From assembly GCA_943736015.1 (NCBI GenBank), contig OX031061.1, positions 57,542,192-57,606,191 of the forward strand: 64,000 nt of DNA, written 5' to 3'. A program made the translations under genes and the position numbers. Below the pieces are notes generated by a model. It was not told where the DNA came from and did not search any database. It worked only from the letters and a program-made list of their open reading frames with translations. This stretch comes from Tridacna crocea (lineage: Eukaryota > Mollusca > Bivalvia > Cardiida > Cardiidae). Shown one piece after another: positions 59,611-64,000 of this stretch (position 1 is the stretch's first letter; each line of letters begins with the position of its first letter).

Positions 59611-59901
59611 GAGGTGAAAACAGATATAGTTCATTGCAAGCAAGTGACTATTCTTCTAAAATGATTTCATATTCGGTCTGTTGCAAGGTCAAAAAAATCG
59701 TCAGTAGGAGGCAATGAGCCGAAAGAAAGTGACATGGTATGGTTCATTGACCTTGAACTTCAGAGTCAATTTACTGGTGACGGTGCACAACTTGGGTATG
59801 AATAAAATTCCATCTGTTCAACTTATAGAATCGATCGTCATTATTTTGTTTATGTTTTCTTATCCGTTTGACTTGAACTAATTTCGACTTCGCTATTTCT
59901 T
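59611..59901. other. No recognised feature
   Basis: Nothing notable on either strand. Confidence 0.35.
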
Positions 59902-60195
59902 TTAACGCTTTACCATACACCACATAATCCCGAATTTAACGACTTTGAGACAGAAGCCTTTTGAAAACATTGTGGAAAACGTAACTCCAAACTGAAATTT
60001 GTTTCTACAAAGGAAAAAAACATTGTGGTAAAAATAGAAAATACTGGTAACCAGCATTTTCTCCTTTTTCCCTCAATGTTTTCTACCCTAAAAAAGACAG
60101 AATTCATAAACTGGGCTGCATTTTGTATGTCTTCTGCAAACGCTTTTAATTTGATCACGGCCAAATTTTCAAGTTCCTTTGGTAAAGAGTCAACT
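59902..60195 (+). mobile_element. M1 MITE with foreign M1 piece in the A arm
   Basis: TTAACGCTTTACCATACACC to CCTTTGGTAAAGAGTCAA. After AACATTGTGG the sequence switches to CCAAACTGAAATTTGTTTC, which is B-arm sequence in the other orientation. A second core beginning AACATTGTGG follows. It looks like a recombinant of two copies. Confidence 0.82.
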
Positions 60196-60267
60196 TAAAG
60201 GATTCGTTCGAAAAGTGCTAATCGAACAGAAACTGTAAGGCACGTGGTCAGAATATCGAGGTTGAAC

Positions 60268-60498
60268 ACGTTCTTACGAACAAAGTCTGTAACAAAGAAA
60301 CAAACCAACAAATGCATAGCTGAAGTACAAACCTCATCTGGCGGGATTCGAACCCATGACGGGCAAATATCATCGTTTTTCGAGATTGAAAAGACCAACA
60401 CCATAACCACTGAGCCAAAGAGAATTCTCTCTGACGCAGTTGTCAGGTATTGTATTTAAATCGGGACAAAGCTATGCATGAAAGAGTGATGTTCCGTG
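60268..60498 (-). mobile_element. SINE-A, single unit
   Basis: GGCGGGATTCGAACCCATG is a near-canonical inverted B box. ACCATAACCACTGAGCCAAAG is the inverted A box. It ends ACAAAGCTATGCATGAAAG. Confidence 0.87.
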
Positions 60499-60557
60499 TC
60501 AACGTGGCCTGCTGCAAGCAAATGTTTCATTTGCGTCGTTTAGCAGACAATTTCAGG

Positions 60558-62372
60558 TACAGCTGGGGCGATATCATCGATGCATCGGTGTATCGTGATA
60601 TTTTTGCTGGCGATAGTATATCGCGATACTAACTCGTTGTATCGATACTTGGCGATACATTTACGTCGTGTCGTGTGCAGAGTGTGTGAGATCACGTATC
60701 AATGTAAATGATTCATTTATAAAATAGGAAAATAAATACGCACAGTTTGTCTGTGCTATACATACAAGAACGTTAAAAAACTCGCCCTAGAAACAATGAA
60801 ATTCATAAAACTTTGTAATTTGGGGAATAATTTGAAGCGAAATGTTTACAGTCACTCGCTCATGCTTAGGGTTTTCCAGGTTTTAAATATAGATGCTAAT
60901 TCGGAACGTTCTAAGGTTATCATATTTTCTTCGTGTCCAAAAAGTTGCGGCTGCGTTTTGATCGGTTTGCATCCTTACCAGTTTTGTCACAAGGACTGTA
61001 AAATAAAATAAAGCATTAATTAACAAGGTCATTTGATTTAGCGGACAAATATAAGCTGCAATTTGATTATTTGCTAGCGAAAGATAGCACAGTTTGAATT
61101 GTCTTTGTTCTTTTTAAATAACAAATGAATGAGATGCGGATCGGCAACTGTCTTCCGAAGTTGACTATAGTGCGGGTTTTGACGCTAGGAAATTGAATTG
61201 ATATCTTTAAGGCTGAAAAATATCTGCCTAATTTTCAATCTGACGCATTAAGTTATGGTCTAGAGCTTCATATAACCTAGTTTTAATGCATCCGGCAGAA
61301 ATACGGGCTAAACACGATCAGTATAAATGCAAAAGACACGCGCATGATCATGAAGCTGGCGAGTTATTTATGACAACGTAATAAAGGTGTTAATCCTCTG
61401 ATCTAGTGTAAAAGGACAGATTTTAAAGTTTCCTGCTATTCAAAATGACAAACTGATGTCAAATCATGTAGTAATACTTCTCCAAAAATTATTTGTCACG
61501 AAAAAATAGATCGCCAAAAAAACGTGAAAACCCATGACACTACAATGATCAGCATGGCATCGTCCGATCATAGGGACTTATAACTATCTTCTCATTTTTA
61601 ACAGTGAAGTTAAACAGTGGATTTACACAAATCTGTGAATAAAACAGTAAGTTGAGGCTAAAATGCTATTCATGAGTGAAGAAATTGTTGTTTTAGGAAA
61701 TGAAAATACAGAACTACGTGGTGGGGGGGAGTCTGCAAATGCTTGAAATATGTCTATTTTTTTTTTTTAACTTTTGAAAATTAAAAATAGAGGACCAAAA
61801 TGAATGATATTGAATAAAGCAAAAACTCTAAATGGTGCTGCAAAACCATTGATTTTTGAAGTACAAAACAAAGCATCCTTATAAACTTAATATCATGTAG
61901 ACAAATTGTCATGGTATTTAAAGCCAAAAGGCATTCTCAGTTAAATGGAGACACCGATTGTACAACAGATAACTAGTTGGTGTGCTCTTCAGATTACAAA
62001 ACAATAATCATTTGTGATTTCAACCTGATTGCCCAGCACTACCGATCTGAAAGATTTTGTAAAGGAATTGGACCAGTTCGATGGTATCTCACTTACCTAC
62101 TTGTTTTAGCAAACGTTTGGATTGATTTTGCCAAAATGGTTGCACAGTTTGAGAAAAGGTTCCTAAAGTCTTTGAAGAGCTTATAACTGTGAACATGTAG
62201 ATCTATTTATAAAATCTTGTTTGCGCATATCACATGAAAACAGTCTCTCTTTTAAACTGAGACTGTCATTAAGTAAATCTGGACCAATTAACTATCGTGA
62301 TATTGTATCGTATCGCCTGTCTGGTATCGCGATAGTATCGCGATACATTTTTCTTTGCGATACCCAGCTCTA
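60558..62372. mobile_element. hAT-type non-autonomous transposon, 1.8 kb
   Basis: ATTTCAGG is duplicated exactly at 60550-60557 and 62373-62380, the 8-bp duplication characteristic of hAT elements. Termini TACAGCTGGGGCGATATC and GCGATACCCAGCTCTA are inverted repeats. Both subterminal regions are packed with TATCGCGATA-like palindromes. No frame resembles a transposase, so it would depend on another copy. It splits an M2-like MITE. Confidence 0.88.
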
Positions 62373-62380
62373 ATTTCAGG

Positions 62381-62470
62381 AGATTCTGAAGACATTGACA
62401 CAAAAGGACAAATTGCTCGTATCGAGCAATTTTTCCTTTTGCACAATGTCGTCACAAGGATGCATTGGAT
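62381..62470. mobile_element. M2-like MITE fragment hosting the hAT
   Basis: ACAAAAGGACAAATTGCTCG and CGAGCAATTTTTCCTTTTG form a hairpin with an M2-type centre. ACAATGTCGTC follows. The pre-insertion sequence continues at the left as TTTAGCAGACAATTTCAGG (60539-60557). Confidence 0.6.
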
Positions 62471-62792
62471 CAAGATTCAGTTCATGATGATCAACCATGT
62501 TGCAGAAGAACATTCCAAAGTCTTTCACTGCAGCATTCAGTTCGGGTTATGGATTTTTTTTTGTTCTGTTCTGGTAATGAAATAATGTACTCGGCACGCG
62601 TGAAAACGATTAGCATTCTCGAACTATGTTTGCAAAGCCAAGATAAACATATTAAAACCTACTCATCTATGAAATTCACAAAATGCTCCTAAAATCCCCA
62701 CCCTCCTCCATGACCTCGTTCTAGGGGATTCTTACGAACAGAGTAAAAAAACACGAGTATCAACAAAGAGAATATTTTACTTTAAGTTTATT
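62471..62792. other. No recognised feature
   Basis: Two overlapping frames of about 75 codons lack recognisable domains. Confidence 0.35.
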
Positions 62793-63017
62793 TTAACCCT
62801 TTACCAAACAAACCCCTGGTTTATAAGATCTTAAGATAGAAGCCTCTTCAAAACATTGTGGGAAAAAAAATGCTGGTAACAAGTATTTTCTATTTTTCCC
62901 ACAATGTTTTCTTCTTTGCTAGAAACAAATTTCAGTTTGGAGTTACGTTTTCTTTGACGTCTGCAAGTGCTTTCAATTTGGACCAGTCTAAAATTTTGTC
63001 ATTTGGTAAAGAGTTAA
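62793..63017 (+). mobile_element. M1 MITE, full length
   Basis: TTAACCCTTTACCAAACAAAC to GTCATTTGGTAAAGAGTTAA. The left stem lost a few bases (GGGAAAAAAAATGC). Confidence 0.91.
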
Positions 63018-63019
63018 AC

Positions 63020-63240
63020 ATAATTATTTATTTTTTACATCGAATGAGAAACAAGTGCTGGCAAATTATAAATGTACTAATCCCTCGCGATCGACTTTGC
63101 TCCCTCGAAACTGCAACAGTACTCGTGCCTAACATACGGGCCAGTGAAAAGTGGCAAAGTTGACAACCACTTTTGGATATCGAACTCGGGACCTTATGGT
63201 TACCTGACCGAAGTTTTTCCTCGCCACACGAAGGAAATTT
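63020..63240 (-). mobile_element. SINE-C, diverged
   Basis: On the minus strand GGTCCCGAGTTCGATATCC is the B box, GTCAACTTTGCCACTTTTCAC and GCACGAGTACTGTTGCAG follow, and ACTTGTTTCTCATTCGATG gives the 3' part. Older than the copies at 10.95 and 13.2 kb. Confidence 0.82.
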
Positions 63241-63263
63241 TGCCATGACAAACTATTATCTCA

Positions 63264-63491
63264 TTAGTCATTACCAAACGACAATATTTAAGACTGGTCC
63301 AAATTAAAAGCATTTGCAGATGACAAAATAAAAGTGACTGAAAATTTGAAATTCGTTTTGTGAAGGGTAGAAAACATTGTGGGAAAAGGAGAAAATGCTA
63401 GTCACGAGCATTTTCTCCTTATCCCACAATGTTTTCTAAAGGCTTCTTTCTCAGGGGCGTCAAAAGTAGGAATTGTGTGGTAATGGGTTAT
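63264..63491 (-). mobile_element. M1 MITE, full length
   Basis: ATTAGTCATTACCAAACGAC to GTGTGGTAATGGGTTAT. The hairpin centre is CTAGTCACGAG. Confidence 0.9.
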
Positions 63492-63622
63492 CATGAAAGA
63501 AAGATGGGCATTGTAGTGGCTGCAACCGATTCGTCGACTTGTGAAAAATACTTACAACAATGGGTTAATCTCTGCAAATATTCTACATATTTGTTTCGAA
63601 TCGCAAGTGTCAGGTAAAATGA

Positions 63623-63850
63623 TTAATTCTTTGCCAAACGATAAAATTATAGACCTTTTCCAAACGAATTCACGTCGAGACTACAATTTTAATTGCTGTT
63701 AAAAAGTATAGGATTTGTCTTTAAAAGGTAATGTGCGAGATTATTGTATAGCATTCTCTCATTTCCCTGCAATGTTCTTCAAAGCCTTCTTGAAAGACAA
63801 AGGATCTTTGGCGGAATCGTGAAAGCGCGGAGCTGTGTGGTTAAGGGTTT
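63623..63850 (-). mobile_element. M1 MITE, diverged
   Basis: TTAATTCTTTGCCAAACGATA to GCTGTGTGGTTAAGGGTTTAA. The left stem is mostly gone, and TTCTCTCATTTCCCTGCAATG is the right stem. Confidence 0.7.
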
Positions 63851-64000
63851 AAAAAGAAAGGGAGGGAGAGTTCTTGCTTGAAGCGGTTTTACAACTGTGT
63901 AAACAAAATGTCTACTGTTTTAGCATTCACCGGAACTAAATAAAGAGGGGCAATTTCGTGCTTTCGGCTAGAATGGATGCACTAAACACGACCAATCCCC

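Noticed and set aside
60796-61011. Cysteine-containing ORF inside the hAT element as its transposase
   Set aside because: 71 codons with no BED finger or dimerisation-domain features that I can recognise.
130-63850. CRISPR-like array from the regularly repeated palindromes
   Set aside because: Spacing is irregular, orientation varies, units are 229-bp elements with TTAA flanks, and all other content is animal-type.

Overview
The window looks like AT-rich, gene-poor animal nuclear DNA, most likely from a bivalve mollusc. The evidence is the repeat content. There are many TTAA-flanked MITEs, several tRNA-derived SINEs whose tails carry a TTTAACGCC-type motif, a ~140-bp tandem repeat ending in an AGCTCACC/GGTGAGCT hairpin, hAT and Tc1/mariner remnants, and a 5'-truncated LINE. 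I associate several of these with bivalve genomes from memory; no conserved host protein confirms the species. I see no rRNA, no independent tRNA gene, no CRISPR array and no bacterial-type operon.

The dominant feature is one MITE family, called M1 here. A complete copy is 229 bp counting both TTAA ends. It reads TTAA + CYCTTTACC or CCCATTACC, an A arm (ACAATCCC, CCTGAGAAAGAAGCC), a loopless 65-bp palindrome centred on GCTGGTAACCAGC, a B arm (GTCGTCTGCAAATGC, GACCAGTCTAAAATTTTGTCG), then GGTAAAGAGTTAA or GGTAATGAGTTAA. The TTAA target and CCCTTT ends are a piggyBac-type signature. By manual count there are about 80 copies and fragments, with full-length ones throughout. Strand + means the A arm is on the left. 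M2 has a related palindrome with different arms. Other families named here: P (~196-bp foldback), H (TTAA-ended hairpin around a GATCAGACTGCAC inverted repeat), N1 (TA-flanked, ~545 bp), N2 (TTAA-flanked, ~370 bp), T (~300-340 bp, 10-bp target duplications, conserved 17-codon micro-ORF), D (double hairpin), Q and S (palindromes), and SINE-A to SINE-E.

Layout. 0-2 kb: 140-bp tandem array. 2-10 kb: M1, H and N2 copies and one possible first coding exon at 9.13 kb. 10-15 kb: dense M1 with SINE-B and SINE-C insertions and a possible two-helix membrane exon on the minus strand at 13.6 kb. 15-20 kb: Tc1/mariner transposase remnant, N1, M2, T. 20-24 kb: layered nest of SINE-E, P and M1, a SINE-A dimer, a possible terminal exon at 22.6 kb. 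24-32 kb: nested M1, M2, a long-TIR element at 27 kb, a promoter-like CRE/CLEAR cluster at 31.65 kb. 32-42 kb: T, N1, N2, D, H and P. 45.3-46.9 kb: LINE with a 363-codon ORF, the only long ORF here. 47-53 kb: nested M1, palindrome Q, a cluster of SINEs. 53.8-55.1 kb: featureless. 55-64 kb: N1, T, nested M1, a possible exon at 57.1 kb and a 1.8-kb hAT-type element inside an M2-like copy.

No pathway can be reconstructed. The candidate exons are short, unrelated to each other as far as I can tell, and on both strands, so this is probably intronic and intergenic DNA. The main content is a readable insertion history: M1 copies sit inside other M1 copies, share single TTAA sites back to back, interrupt P elements, and are themselves interrupted by SINEs, T and P.
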